28,048 nt of DNA from a virus, in IMG/VR virus record IMGVR_UViG_3300042556_001502, positions 1 to 28,048 of that record. One strand, written 5' to 3'. Shown here one piece after another: positions 8,315 to 15,112 of the stretch. Below the pieces are notes generated by a model. That model was not told where the DNA came from, searched no databases, and saw only the letters and a list, made by a program, of their open reading frames with translations. Position numbers and translations under genes: made by a program. Positions within the stretch are counted from its first letter, which is position 1; each line of letters opens with the position of its first letter.

Positions 8315-8884
8315 TCAAACCTCCTCAACGTTGCAGGCGTCAATAACAACAGGGTACATCCTGGAATTTTTTTGCGCCGCCAAATTTTCGGAGACCTCTT
8401 TTTCGGATTCGGTAGTCGACTCGTTTGCCTGCATGGGCACTGTCTCCACCACCCGCATCTTCTCCAGCAGCATCGACGCAAATCCACCCAACGCCTGATC
8501 CATCGTCAGCCCCTCCAGCGCCACCACCTGCTTCTGCTCTCCCCACTTAACCCGATTCAGCTTCCCCGCCTTCTTGTCGTAGTGCTCACTCCTCAACCTC
8601 GCCAGCGGCACTTCCTCCAGCCCGCAATCCCGAACCTCCCTCAGCGCCTCATACGCCAACCCGTCCGCGAAGCACCGATCCGCCAACTCCCACTCCGCCA
8701 TCCTCTCCGGCTTGTCCTCCAACCACTTCCTCAGCACCAACCACGGCATCCCCATGCTCAACGCAATGTCCCTCGGATCATCCCCGATAGCTATCCGCGT
8801 CATTACTCGCGCTAACACCCCCTCCTCGCCATCCTCGGCAATCAGGGAGTCCAGCCGCGACCAGCCTTCAGTTCGTGCGTTCAT
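8315..8884 (-). CDS. Terminase small subunit (TerS)
   Basis: The 189-residue protein has an N-terminal helix-turn-helix region (residues about 24-50, VMTRIAIGDDPRDIALSMGMPWLVLRKWL in outline), a middle helical oligomerisation segment (about 55-100) containing LREVRDCGLEEV, and a charged C-terminus. That is the layout of phage small terminases, which recognise the packaging site and hand DNA to TerL. It is first in the leftward packaging operon and its stop lies two bases from the RNA ligase start. The ribosome site is weak (AAGTAAG). The long non-coding region just upstream could hold the packaging site. Confidence 0.82.
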   Translation of the reverse strand: MNARTEGWSRLDSLIAEDGEEGVLARVMTRIAIGDDPRDIALSMGMPWLVLRKWLEDKPERMAEWELADRCFADGLAYEALREVRDCGLEEVPLARLRSEHYDKKAGKLNRVKWGEQKQVVALEGLTMDQALGGFASMLLEKMRVVETVPMQANESTTESEKEVSENLAAQKNSRMYPVVIDACNVEEV

Positions 8885-8960
8885 AACTTACTTTAGCAGA
8901 AAAATTTGGCGGACGTAAGGGAGAGGGTTAGTTACACATAACACAGGCCGGGTATGACCT

Positions 8961-9000
8961 TGCCTACCCCCCCCTACCCACCCCCCCCCTCGATCCTCCC
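8961..9000 (-). repeat. G-run tract, potential G-quadruplex in the TerS leader
   Basis: Read on the minus strand the tract has runs of four, nine, three and eight G separated by short linkers. In plus-strand terms there is C8 at 8967-8974 and C9 at 8981-8989. It lies about 80-115 bases upstream of the TerS start on the strand matching its mRNA. Confidence 0.6.
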
Positions 9001-9249
9001 CTGCGCGCAAAAGCTCCACGCTCCGCACGCTCGCCCAGGTAGATGCACCGATGACCTACAGCATGGCGTGGTTAGCAGGTATCCGCGACCGGGTAGGTGC
9101 ATCGGACTGGATGCGCGCCAGCTTGCAGGCCGATGCCACTCCGATGCCATAGCGCGCCCAGGGTGCGGCGATTACTGGGGAGGTGGATAGTGGGCGCCTA
9201 CATGTAGGTCTATCTGGAGACACGCGACCTTGCATCGAGCTGGATAGGT

Positions 9250-9445
9250 TTGCGGATAACTCACACAATGCGTACAGTGCATCATGTTGCGGATAATCAG
9301 TACATTCGTACAGAAAACAGGCATGTTCCGATTGATGTACGGATGTACGCATTTAGTCCTTTTTCCACAAAGTTTTAAACGCGCACCCATGCGCGGAGGG
9401 ACTTTAGGGAAAACGACTCTAATCCGTACAATCCGTACATGTACT
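9250..9445. repeat. Cluster of GTAC-centred octamers with paired TTGCGGATAA repeats
   Basis: Octamers of the form TNCGTACA occur at 9269-9276, 9305-9312, 9423-9430 and 9432-9439. Inverted copies TGTACGGA and TGTACGCA stand back to back at 9336-9351. The decamer TTGCGGATAA occurs exactly at 9250-9259 and 9287-9296, each eight or nine bases before a TNCGTACA octamer, making a composite direct repeat of about 27 bases with a 36-37 base period. The arrangement is iteron- or operator-like. No protein in the window can be assigned to it. Confidence 0.65.
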
Positions 9446-9550
9446 GATTTGCAGTTTGTGCAAGCCGTTGATTCAATGCAGGTTAAGCCTTTGCTAATAT
9501 ACTCTGCCAATGTTGCTCGACAAATAGTTGTGCTTAACTGCAAATAATGC

Positions 9551-9579
9551 TTGACAATCGTTAGCGACAGACATACACT
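9551..9579 (+). promoter_or_regulatory. Rightward sigma70-like promoter for the small early genes
   Basis: A perfect TTGACA (9551-9556) is followed after exactly 17 bases by TACACT (9574-9579). Transcription would begin near 9586, about 40 bases before the first gene of the small-gene operon. It is one of the best sigma70 matches in the window. Confidence 0.75.
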
Positions 9580-9624
9580 GCGATTGTGACATCAAATAAC
9601 GCAGCATTGAACAGGGGAATTGAC

Positions 9625-9816
9625 ATGACCAAGACAGATTATGAATTAGGGCGCAGTGACGGCTATTGCTGCATTGAGCCGCGCTATCCGAACAACGTCA
9701 ACTATATGACAGGGCATAAGTCGGGAGAACGTCGCGCAGAGAATGAATGGCGCGACAATCAATCGGATTCTGTTACCGGCACCAATGACGCTAACTTCGA
9801 TTGCCACTACTGCTAA
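9625..9816 (+). CDS. Hypothetical 63-residue protein
   Basis: The ATG at 9625 has an AGGGGAA ribosome site; an in-frame GTG at 9586 coincides with the predicted transcription start and is rejected. The protein (MTKTDYELGRSDGYCC...) is polar, rich in Asn, Asp and Tyr, and ends in CHYC. With its two cysteine pairs (CC near residue 16, C..C at the end) it might bind a metal, though no known motif is complete. I do not recognise the family. It is the first gene of the early small-gene operon. Confidence 0.72.
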   Translation: MTKTDYELGRSDGYCCIEPRYPNNVNYMTGHKSGERRAENEWRDNQSDSVTGTNDANFDCHYC

Positions 9817-9829
9817 GACCCTAGCGGCC

Positions 9830-9846
9830 AGCTCCCTCTGGGAGCT
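9830..9846 (+). other. Hairpin in the 5' part of the early operon
   Basis: AGCTCCC (9830-9836) and GGGAGCT (9840-9846) form a seven-base perfect stem with a three-base loop. It is followed by TTCC rather than a T-run, so it may be a weak attenuator or an RNA-stability element rather than a full terminator. It sits between the first and second small genes. Confidence 0.5.
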
Positions 9847-9908
9847 TTCCGGTAGCGTTTAACCGTCAAGCCGGCACGGGATAAAGCCGGCACAGTAAGG
9901 GGTACGAA

Positions 9909-10238
9909 ATGAAACAGACAATTGACAGTGGCGACTTCCGTAGGGCTTTCCGGGACTATGATCGCACCGAGAACTTCACTCATGAAGGGCTTGACCTGCT
10001 ATTTGACTACTTTGAAGGGATTGAGCAGGATACCGGAGAAGAAATCGAGCTTGACGTAATCGCCATATGTTGCGAATACAACGAGGATACGTTTCTTGAC
10101 GTGGCGCGAAACTACAGCATTGATATTGCCGACTGTGACGACGACGACGAAATCCGTGATACGGTTCTCGACTACCTTAACGAGAATACGTCCGTTGTCG
10201 GCAATACAGACTATTCCGTTGTCTACGCCTGCTTCTAA
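9909..10238 (+). CDS. Acidic 109-residue conserved phage protein
   Basis: A strongly acidic protein (many Asp and Glu, including a run CDDDDE) with a hydrophobic EEIELDVIAICCEY segment in the middle. Small proteins with this segment are common in proteobacterial phages, but I know of no assigned function. The charge pattern resembles DNA mimics such as anti-restriction proteins; that is only a compositional analogy. The ribosome site is AAGGGG. Confidence 0.8.
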   Translation: MKQTIDSGDFRRAFRDYDRTENFTHEGLDLLFDYFEGIEQDTGEEIELDVIAICCEYNEDTFLDVARNYSIDIADCDDDDEIRDTVLDYLNENTSVVGNTDYSVVYACF

Positions 10239-10248
10239 GGGGATTGCC

Positions 10249-10413
10249 ATGAATTCAAATTTACGCGATTTAATCGACCAGGCCAAGAAACTTGGCTGGT
10301 GCATTGCAGTAAAACCACGCCTCAAAATCTGCATACTTCACGGGTATGCGAAGTATTCGTTTGATACGGTTGTCCCGGTCCTGGAATCACTTATTGCAAA
10401 AGGGAGGTATTAA
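10249..10413 (+). CDS. Hypothetical 54-residue basic protein
   Basis: The ATG at 10249 has an AGGGG ribosome site and starts a frame of 54 residues with an amphipathic N-terminal helix (LRDLIDQAKKLGWC) and a mixed C-terminus. I do not recognise the family. It lies ten bases after the acidic gene and one base before the next start, consistent with an operon. Confidence 0.65.
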   Translation: MNSNLRDLIDQAKKLGWCIAVKPRLKICILHGYAKYSFDTVVPVLESLIAKGRY

Positions 10414-10414
10414 C

Positions 10415-10576
10415 ATGACTACTCTATCACCAATCGCCATCGCCGCCGCCCGTGCCGCACGCAATCCACAATGGGGACGGTTTGCTTGTCTGCGCTACTG
10501 CCAGCTTCGCGGTGTTCCGCATTCGATATATACACTGGCACGCGTGCTGGCTGCTGCTGAAAGGGCCGGGCTATGA
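10415..10576 (+). CDS. Hypothetical 53-residue Ala/Arg-rich protein
   Basis: The ATG at 10415 is preceded by GGGAGG at good spacing. The protein is rich in Ala and Arg, has AARAARNPQWGRF near residue 10 and LARVLAAAERAGL at the end, and is probably helical. No family recognised. Its stop overlaps the next ATG (ATGA). Confidence 0.6.
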   Translation: MTTLSPIAIAAARAARNPQWGRFACLRYCQLRGVPHSIYTLARVLAAAERAGL

Positions 10577-10689
10577 CAATCGACCGCACCATAACTGGAA
10601 TCGAGGGCCGCATCGGGCGGATATGCTTTACCTGTAACCTATTCTGCCCGTCGCCGCTTGTCCCGCTGATCCGCATATGGAGAATCTGA
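10573..10689 (+). CDS. Hypothetical 38-residue peptide
   Basis: This short frame begins with an ATGA overlap on the previous stop codon and ends with IRIWRI. It has two cysteines spaced CFTC and another at CP, and a hydrophobic C-terminal half. Its existence rests on translational coupling and tight packing; the composition is not decisive. Confidence 0.4.
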   Translation: MTIDRTITGIEGRIGRICFTCNLFCPSPLVPLIRIWRI

Positions 10690-10691
10690 CC

Positions 10692-10745
10692 ATGCACGCA
10701 ATCGCCGCGATCGTCGCATTGATCGTTATTATCTTGAGAGGATAA
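10692..10745 (+). CDS. Tiny membrane peptide (17 residues)
   Basis: An ATG two bases after the previous stop, with a GGAGAA ribosome site at good spacing, encodes MHAIAAIVALIVIILRG. The peptide is almost wholly a single hydrophobic helix with a C-terminal Arg, so if made it should insert in the cytoplasmic membrane. The next gene starts two bases after its stop, so it could also act only as a coupling leader. Confidence 0.5.
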   Translation: MHAIAAIVALIVIILRG

Positions 10746-10747
10746 AC

Positions 10748-10930
10748 ATGACACCAAGCCAGCAATATATCAATCTGTACGCGGCAGATATCCGCGCTCA
10801 TACATCACACTTCAAGGCCGGGGTTTCGATTGATCCTGAAGGCTACGCTGCACGAATCATCGAAGGCTTGCCGGATGCCGATGTGAATCGAATGCTTGCC
10901 GATCTGAAGGCGGAAATAAAGGCTATATAA
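10748..10930 (+). CDS. Hypothetical 60-residue protein
   Basis: The ATG at 10748 follows GAGAGGATAAAC. The protein has YINLYAADIRAHTSHF at the N-terminus and an amphipathic acidic C-terminal helix (VNRMLADLKAEIKAI). No family recognised. Its TAA overlaps the next ATG by one base. Confidence 0.65.
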   Translation: MTPSQQYINLYAADIRAHTSHFKAGVSIDPEGYAARIIEGLPDADVNRMLADLKAEIKAI

Positions 10931-11034
10931 TGATCCGCTATTCACACCACGTCATCGCATGGGGCAAGGCGTTCGCGGAATGTATCAGCGAAGGGCGAAC
11001 CCTATCCTGCATTGCCACTAGGCAAGAAATCTAG
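10930..11034 (+). CDS. Hypothetical 34-residue peptide, last gene of the early operon
   Basis: The frame starts inside the preceding stop codon (TAATG), ends with TAG at 11032-11034 and is followed at once by the operon terminator. It has two cysteines and no recognisable motif. Confidence 0.45.
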   Translation: MIRYSHHVIAWGKAFAECISEGRTLSCIATRQEI

Positions 11035-11053
11035 TAATCTCTGAATCTCCCCT

Positions 11054-11108
11054 GCCGGCTGCAATGCCGGCTTTGCCCCCTCGCTGATTACTCGCAGGGG
11101 GCTTTTTT
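11054..11108 (+). terminator. Tandem hairpins with T-run ending the early operon
   Basis: A first hairpin pairs GCCGGC (11054-11059) with GCCGGC (11066-11071). A second pairs GCCCCCT (11075-11081) with AGGGGGC (11096-11102) and is followed by six T (11103-11108), a canonical intrinsic terminator for the rightward small genes. The second hairpin overlaps the last codons of the convergent gene at 11088-11330, so it may also slow leftward transcription. Confidence 0.85.
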
Positions 11109-11330
11109 ATTGTGCGCCTCGCAAACGTCTTTAGCACGGTCCGCGCTCTCAAGCCCTTGCCCGAGTATCTCCCGTGAGCATTGCGGGCCGTATAGGGCCG
11201 TGTAGCGGGGGCCAGGGTACTTGATGATAAGGTAGGGTTCGCAGCGTAGCGTTATAAGCCCAATGCGCTTCCAGTCAAGGCTAGAATTCACGCTCTGCCC
11301 ATGCGCCAGGTTCGGCAGGTTTGGCATCAA
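11088..11330 (-). CDS. Hypothetical 80-residue protein at the end of the replication operon
   Basis: The frame overlaps the 3' end of the primase gene by 50 bases if the ATG at 11328-11330 (behind AGGA) is used; a GTG at 11289-11291 would give 67 residues and a smaller overlap. The C-terminal half (ILGQGLESADRAKDVCEAHNKK) resembles the GLESADxAKxxCExH ending seen in many small phage proteins of unknown function, which supports it being real. Its last codons lie in the arm of the convergent terminator. Confidence 0.6.
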   Translation of the reverse strand: MMPNLPNLAHGQSVNSSLDWKRIGLITLRCEPYLIIKYPGPRYTALYGPQCSREILGQGLESADRAKDVCEAHNKKAPCE

Positions 11331-13848
11331 TTCCTATGATCGCCTTTGCATTGCCCTTGCGCCCTTTTGTATTGAAGCCTCTTGACTCCATACGCATCGA
11401 GAACCGTTTTTTACTAACTATGCCCTCGCCGGCCTTGTCGACGTAATCCGCGTATGACTTATAGGCATCGCCGGTAATGTATTTCAAGTCTTTGCCGAGT
11501 TCACAGCAATCCGTTATCCATTGGCCTAACGTATCCTCGTTATCAAGATATTCTTGAGTTGCTTCTTTTACGCTGGCGGGCTTTTGTAATCCTGATTTCT
11601 GCCACTCCAGGCACCCGGCAACAGCCCAGGCCATAATCGCCGGCCATTCTTTCTCAAGCAATTCAGGCAAACCATATATGCGCTCGACTTCTGGTATGGA
11701 TTCAGGGAATTCAACGAAGTGCATCCTTCGCCGTATTTCCTCGCCGGTATTCTTGAATGCAGGGCGGAAATTACCATTGATGACCAGCTTGAATTCTGGC
11801 GTGAAGGTGAATTGCTTTTCGTACAGGCGTCGGGCGGATACCGTGTCGCGTCCGGTAATCAGCTTGAGCAAGGCTTCATTCCACCGTGCGCCCTCGTCCG
11901 GTTCGCTGGTTCGCACCATACGCGCCCCGGCAAGGCAGGCTAACTCTTCGGTGTGCCGTTCGTGCTTCGACTCCATGAGCATCTCGATTTTCGCCGTCGC
12001 GCAATATCCGCCATCGTCGGCTTTTCCGAGCATCCCGCCTAAGCAGTCTATGAATTTGCTCTTACCGGAATTCCCTGCACCATGCACAAACAGGAATCCT
12101 TCCTCTTGGCATGATCCAGTCAGGATATAGCCAGCCCATCGCTGATAGTAGGCGCGCATTTCTGGGTCGCCTTTGGTGCAGCGGTCTAATACCTTGTCCC
12201 AATGCGGCATTGGCCCAGGCTTAGGCGACACAGCAGTCTGCCGAGTAATCAAATCTCCGCGCTCTGGAGGTCGGAGTATTCCGGTTTTAAGATCAAGCGT
12301 CCCGTCTGGCGTACCGAGCAACCACGGATTGCTATCCCATTCCTCCGGCAATCTAGCATGGCGTGGGAAGCTGCCGGCCAGGTCGCGCACATTGGCAATG
12401 TTGCGTTTAGCGCATAACGATCTAATTGCCGATTGCGATAGTGCCTTTGCTTCCATCCAGTGTGTTGCGCGGCACATCTCGTCGGCAATGATGCTAGTAA
12501 CACTATTGGTGCGGTCGACTTTCCATCGTGAGCCGTCCCATTGACACCATTGATTCCATGCCAGCGTATAGCACCAATCGCTTCCCTCGTTGTTACTCCA
12601 GTGCTTTGCGAGTGCGAGTTCAGAGAATTCAGGCGGGAGCAATTCCTTGGTTTCAATCGCCGTATGCCTTGCAACCTTCGCCGGCTTTATCGCAGGCGCA
12701 TCGGCTATTTCTGTCGGCTGCACGTCAATGGTTAGAGGTATATGCTGCGGCTCTATCTCGTCGTCTATGGGTGGCAGATCGTATTCAGACCAGTCCTCCA
12801 TTGGGAGCGGATTCATCGGCTCAGGCTCGCCGGCTTGCGCGGATTGCATAGTTTTTTTTTCCTCCTCAAGCCGTTGCTTTTCGAGTTCCGCGCTGGTGAG
12901 TCTGGAAACTCTCGGCGCTGCCCATGCCATCAAATCGTCTTTGCTCATGCCGTCGCGCAAGGCATCGGCAACATCCCACTTGTTCGGCTGGTCGGACGTA
13001 TCGAGGATGGACACTTTACACCCGATTGCTAAAAGGTACGCGGCAACCTTACGCATGGCCGATTCTCCTGCACCGGATATGTCTGCGTCAGGTATAAGCA
13101 GCACGTCGCGCCCTGCCAGTGGCGACCAATCAACACCGGCTATCGAGTTCGCGCCTCCAGGCCAAGCAATGCCGACGCGCTTTGTCCAGTATTGGCGCGA
13201 GGCATCGGCAGCTTTCTCGCCTTCGCTGATAACTACGCCTGCATCGGGCCGCGCAGCCAACAAATCAAGCCCATACAGCGGACGCCTGCCATGAGTCCAT
13301 GCCCGCATTGCCCATGCAGGTGTTTTGTTTATGCTGTATGAGCCGAATGTCCAGGGGCGATAGTCCTTGTCGCCGTCGGGTTTGACGTACCGCGCAACGT
13401 ATCCGAGACACTTGCCATCGGCATCGTTGTATCGCCACGTTGCAACGGGATCGCCGTTGTCCTTGACGTGCATGTTGGGCATGGCTTCGGGGGCTGTCGT
13501 GTGCTGCCACACGTTAGCCTTGATCGGGGCTTCGGCTTTTATGCGCGTGTCGTCGCGCTGGAATCCGTTGACCTTGAGTTTGGCAATGGCTTGCTTTTCG
13601 TCGCAGCAGTCCATCTCCATTACCACGTCAATGACTGTGCCGCCGCGACCGCAACTCTTGCAGTGGGCGCGCATCAAACCGTCTTTCTTGTCTACATATA
13701 CCTGCATGGATGGCTTGGTTTCATCGTGCCATATGCAGAGAGCATCGTATTCCTGCCCCCTAGCTTTTAACTCAACTCCATAATTTGTTAATAACGCAAC
13801 CATATCGACTGATCGCTTAAGAGCATCAAGGTCTATATTCTCTTTCAT
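11281..13848 (-). CDS. Primase-helicase (CHC2 zinc finger, Toprim, D5/SF3 helicase)
   Basis: This 855-residue protein combines primase and replicative helicase activity. An N-terminal zinc finger is formed by Cys38, His41, Cys63 and Cys66. A Toprim domain follows, with VVISEGEKAAD (Glu209) and LLIPDADISG (Asp254, Asp256), for RNA primer synthesis. After a linker of about 80 residues rich in Pro and Glu comes a D5_N-like segment, then an SF3-type helicase with Walker A HGAGNSGKS (about 589-597) and a downstream arginine-rich sensor region. The layout matches phage D5-family primase-helicases. It is transcribed leftward from the Cro-like promoter together with the HNH endonuclease immediately upstream. 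Confidence 0.93.
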   Translation of the reverse strand: MKENIDLDALKRSVDMVALLTNYGVELKARGQEYDALCIWHDETKPSMQVYVDKKDGLMRAHCKSCGRGGTVIDVVMEMDCCDEKQAIAKLKVNGFQRDDTRIKAEAPIKANVWQHTTAPEAMPNMHVKDNGDPVATWRYNDADGKCLGYVARYVKPDGDKDYRPWTFGSYSINKTPAWAMRAWTHGRRPLYGLDLLAARPDAGVVISEGEKAADASRQYWTKRVGIAWPGGANSIAGVDWSPLAGRDVLLIPDADISGAGESAMRKVAAYLLAIGCKVSILDTSDQPNKWDVADALRDGMSKDDLMAWAAPRVSRLTSAELEKQRLEEEKKTMQSAQAGEPEPMNPLPMEDWSEYDLPPIDDEIEPQHIPLTIDVQPTEIADAPAIKPAKVARHTAIETKELLPPEFSELALAKHWSNNEGSDWCYTLAWNQWCQWDGSRWKVDRTNSVTSIIADEMCRATHWMEAKALSQSAIRSLCAKRNIANVRDLAGSFPRHARLPEEWDSNPWLLGTPDGTLDLKTGILRPPERGDLITRQTAVSPKPGPMPHWDKVLDRCTKGDPEMRAYYQRWAGYILTGSCQEEGFLFVHGAGNSGKSKFIDCLGGMLGKADDGGYCATAKIEMLMESKHERHTEELACLAGARMVRTSEPDEGARWNEALLKLITGRDTVSARRLYEKQFTFTPEFKLVINGNFRPAFKNTGEEIRRRMHFVEFPESIPEVERIYGLPELLEKEWPAIMAWAVAGCLEWQKSGLQKPASVKEATQEYLDNEDTLGQWITDCCELGKDLKYITGDAYKSYADYVDKAGEGIVSKKRFSMRMESRGFNTKGRKGNAKAIIGIDAKPAEPGAWAEREF

Positions 13849-13849
13849 T

Positions 13850-14332
13850 TTATATAGTGCACGCTGTGTGAAGTTTTCTCTTTGCCGAAATATATGCAGC
13901 GTGAGCCAATTCTGGAGTTGGGTATTTTCCTAAGTGAATATTTTTACCATTAACCCTTATTGATGCTCTCCATCTTCCATCAAGTAACGACACTCCGAGC
14001 AATCCAATTTTATTGTCACTTTGCGCTTTTCTCTGGTTTTGCCCGTTTTCAGAATATGTTACAGCGCGCAAATTCAATAGCCTATTGTCATTTCTTATGC
14101 AATTTATGTGGTCTATCTGGTTTGATGGAAAATGCCCATAAACATAAAGCCAAACCAATCTATGAGCCATGTACTCAACGTCATCTATTTTTATTCTGAT
14201 ATACCCGGTACTTGTTTTTCCTCCTGCAACACTTCCTACTCTTGCACTGCCTGGGCGAGTAACTTTTCTGGTAAACAATCCGGTTAATGGGTTGTATTCC
14301 AATAATTCTTTAACCCTTGCTTGAGTAGTCAT
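13850..14332 (-). CDS. HNH homing endonuclease with AP2-like C-terminus (copy 2)
   Basis: The 160-residue protein is a paralogue of the HNH protein at 673-1131: both contain HRL.WLYVYG.FP, then DHIN.IR.DNR, then N.QRKA, and end KRKLH..CTI. The AP2-like module (LLGVSLLDGRWRA, HLGKYPTPELAHAAY) follows the HNH motif. It starts within an ATGA overlap on the Cro-like gene and its stop is one base from the primase start, so it has been inserted cleanly at a gene junction. AT-richer than the primase, consistent with mobility. Confidence 0.88.
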   Translation of the reverse strand: MTTQARVKELLEYNPLTGLFTRKVTRPGSARVGSVAGGKTSTGYIRIKIDDVEYMAHRLVWLYVYGHFPSNQIDHINCIRNDNRLLNLRAVTYSENGQNQRKAQSDNKIGLLGVSLLDGRWRASIRVNGKNIHLGKYPTPELAHAAYISAKRKLHTACTI

Positions 14333-14511
14333 TTCTTCTCCTTCCTCGCAACCAGTTTCCCGTTAGTAACGGCCTCGATGATGCGCTGCGCCTTGTAGGG
14401 GATTTTGTTTGCGTTGATCCAGTTGCGGATTGATGGTTCCGTATATCCGAGAGCAACAGCGGCAGCTAGATTACTCCCGCCGTAATGTTCTAGCAATTGT
14501 TTAGGTGTCAT
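14329..14511 (-). CDS. Cro/YdaS-like helix-turn-helix regulator
   Basis: Sixty residues from an ATG at 14509-14511 behind AGGAG at ideal spacing; a frame extending 31 residues upstream would cross the promoter and is rejected. The LLEHYGGSNLAAAVALGYTE-PSIRNWIN pattern is a helix-turn-helix followed by KIPYKAQRIIEAVTNGKL, the ending typical of Cro/YdaS-type proteins that bind small palindromic operators. It is first in the leftward replication operon and lies next to a face-to-face promoter pair with a perfect palindrome, its probable target. Confidence 0.82.
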   Translation of the reverse strand: MTPKQLLEHYGGSNLAAAVALGYTEPSIRNWINANKIPYKAQRIIEAVTNGKLVARKEKK

Positions 14512-14559
14512 GGTGTCTCCTGTTGGTGAAAGAATCTTCAAACGAACTTCAAATTCTTG

Positions 14560-14587
14560 TTGACATGGCGAATGATATGGGTACAAT
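14560..14587 (+). promoter_or_regulatory. Rightward promoter of the cassette/recombination operon
   Basis: TTGACA (14560-14565) and TACAAT (14582-14587) are separated by 16 bases. Transcription would start near 14594, about 28 bases before the first gene. It overlaps the leftward promoter and the operator palindrome, so only one direction can be used at a time. Confidence 0.8.
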
Positions 14588-14600
14588 TCGTAATTGTCAA
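14572..14600 (-). promoter_or_regulatory. Leftward promoter of the Cro-like/primase operon
   Basis: On the minus strand TTGACA (14595-14600) and TATCAT (14572-14577) are separated by 17 bases. The start would be near 14565, leaving a leader of about 54 bases before the Cro-like gene. Two CTTCAAA direct repeats (14536-14542 and 14547-14553, 11 bases apart) lie in that leader. Confidence 0.78.
14583..14597. promoter_or_regulatory. Perfect operator palindrome ACAATT-CGT-AATTGT
   Basis: The 15-base inverted repeat covers the -10 of the rightward promoter and reaches the -35 of the leftward one. A dimeric helix-turn-helix protein bound here would block both. The adjacent Cro-like gene is the obvious candidate binder. 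Confidence 0.72.
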
Positions 14601-14621
14601 TCACAAAAAAGGATCAGCACC

Positions 14622-14813
14622 ATGAAAAGCCGCATCTACCGAGTCACCGAAATCGCCACCAACAAAGTCCGCATCATCGAGGCCACATCTGTCGCCCATG
14701 CCATGAAGCACGTTGCCGAGACTACGCATACTTGCGTGGTGAGCAATGGCGTGGATGCGGTGAAGCTGATTGCCGATGGGGTTAAGTTTGAGTCGGCGGT
14801 TAAGGGTGGATAA
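14622..14813 (+). CDS. Small conserved phage protein (63 residues)
   Basis: The ATG at 14622 follows AAAGGATCAGCACC and is 28 bases from the predicted transcription start. The RIYRVTEIATNKVRIIEATS opening, with a following helix AHAMKHVAETT, resembles a family of small proteobacterial phage proteins of unknown function. Its TAA stop forms the left core (TAAC) of the first attC-like site. Confidence 0.72.
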   Translation: MKSRIYRVTEIATNKVRIIEATSVAHAMKHVAETTHTCVVSNGVDAVKLIADGVKFESAVKGG

Positions 14814-14874
14814 CGTTTGAATTCACCGGCTCGCCGGACTTATCGGCGAGTCCGCGTGGAATGATGGGTTAGCC
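14808..14874 (-). repeat. attC-like site A1
   Basis: Outer cores GGATAAC (14808-14814) and GTTAGCC (14868-14874) bracket an imperfect inverted repeat. Plus-strand left arm TTCACCGGCTCGCCG pairs fully with the right arm CGGCGAG-T-CCG-C-GTG-G-AA once the three bases set off by hyphens (T, C, G) are looped out. Unpaired T and G on the 3' arm are the signature of the recombinogenic (bottom) strand of integron attC sites, so the canonical orientation is the minus strand. Confidence 0.72.
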
Positions 14875-14913
14875 GGCTGCCCACGAAGTCCGGCGACACG
14901 AAAAGGAACAAAG

Positions 14914-15072
14914 ATGAACCCGAACCAACGCAAGAGCACCGAGACACAGAAGCAATACAAGGAACGGCGGCGCGAGCAGAACAACGCAGCAAAAGGACGC
15001 ACCGGCCGCGTGCTCTGGAACTCGGCCCAGCGCGGCACTTACATCTGCGCAAGGGATGGCGAACTTTCGTGA
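14914..15072 (+). CDS. Hypothetical 52-residue basic cassette protein
   Basis: The ATG at 14914 has an AAAGGAACAAAG ribosome site. The protein has a very basic helical N-terminal half (KQYKERRREQNNAAKGR) and a polar C-terminal half with a single Cys. No family recognised. It is the only gene between sites A1 and A2, one gene per interval as in integron cassettes. Confidence 0.65.
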   Translation: MNPNQRKSTETQKQYKERRREQNNAAKGRTGRVLWNSAQRGTYICARDGELS

Positions 15073-15112
15073 GCATTCAAACGAGCCGTCACTGGTCGTC
15101 ATGGCTGGTGAC

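Larger units (their letters stand above)
8885..9550. other. Non-coding region between divergent operons
   Basis: About 670 bases carry no convincing gene: open frames here lack ribosome sites and protein-like composition. The region holds, from left to right, an AT-rich TerS leader, a G-rich minus-strand tract (8961-9000), two imperfect copies of a GGTAGRTGCAYCG-like string near 9038 and 9093, a perfect 12-base palindrome CCTACATGTAGG (9197-9208) and a cluster of GTAC-centred octamers (9250-9445). A weak leftward promoter (TTGTCG, 16 bases, TATATT, at 9523-9496) may serve terminase. It is a candidate for the packaging site, a replication origin or an operator region. Confidence 0.6.

Noticed and set aside
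8312-8318. TTG start for the RNA ligase two codons upstream of the ATG.
   Set aside because: It would sit almost on top of the AGGAGG ribosome site; the ATG has the ideal seven-base spacing.
9172-9547. Open frames of 87-123 codons on both strands in the intergenic region.
   Set aside because: Cys and Arg-rich random composition, no ribosome sites, and they cross the repeat cluster.
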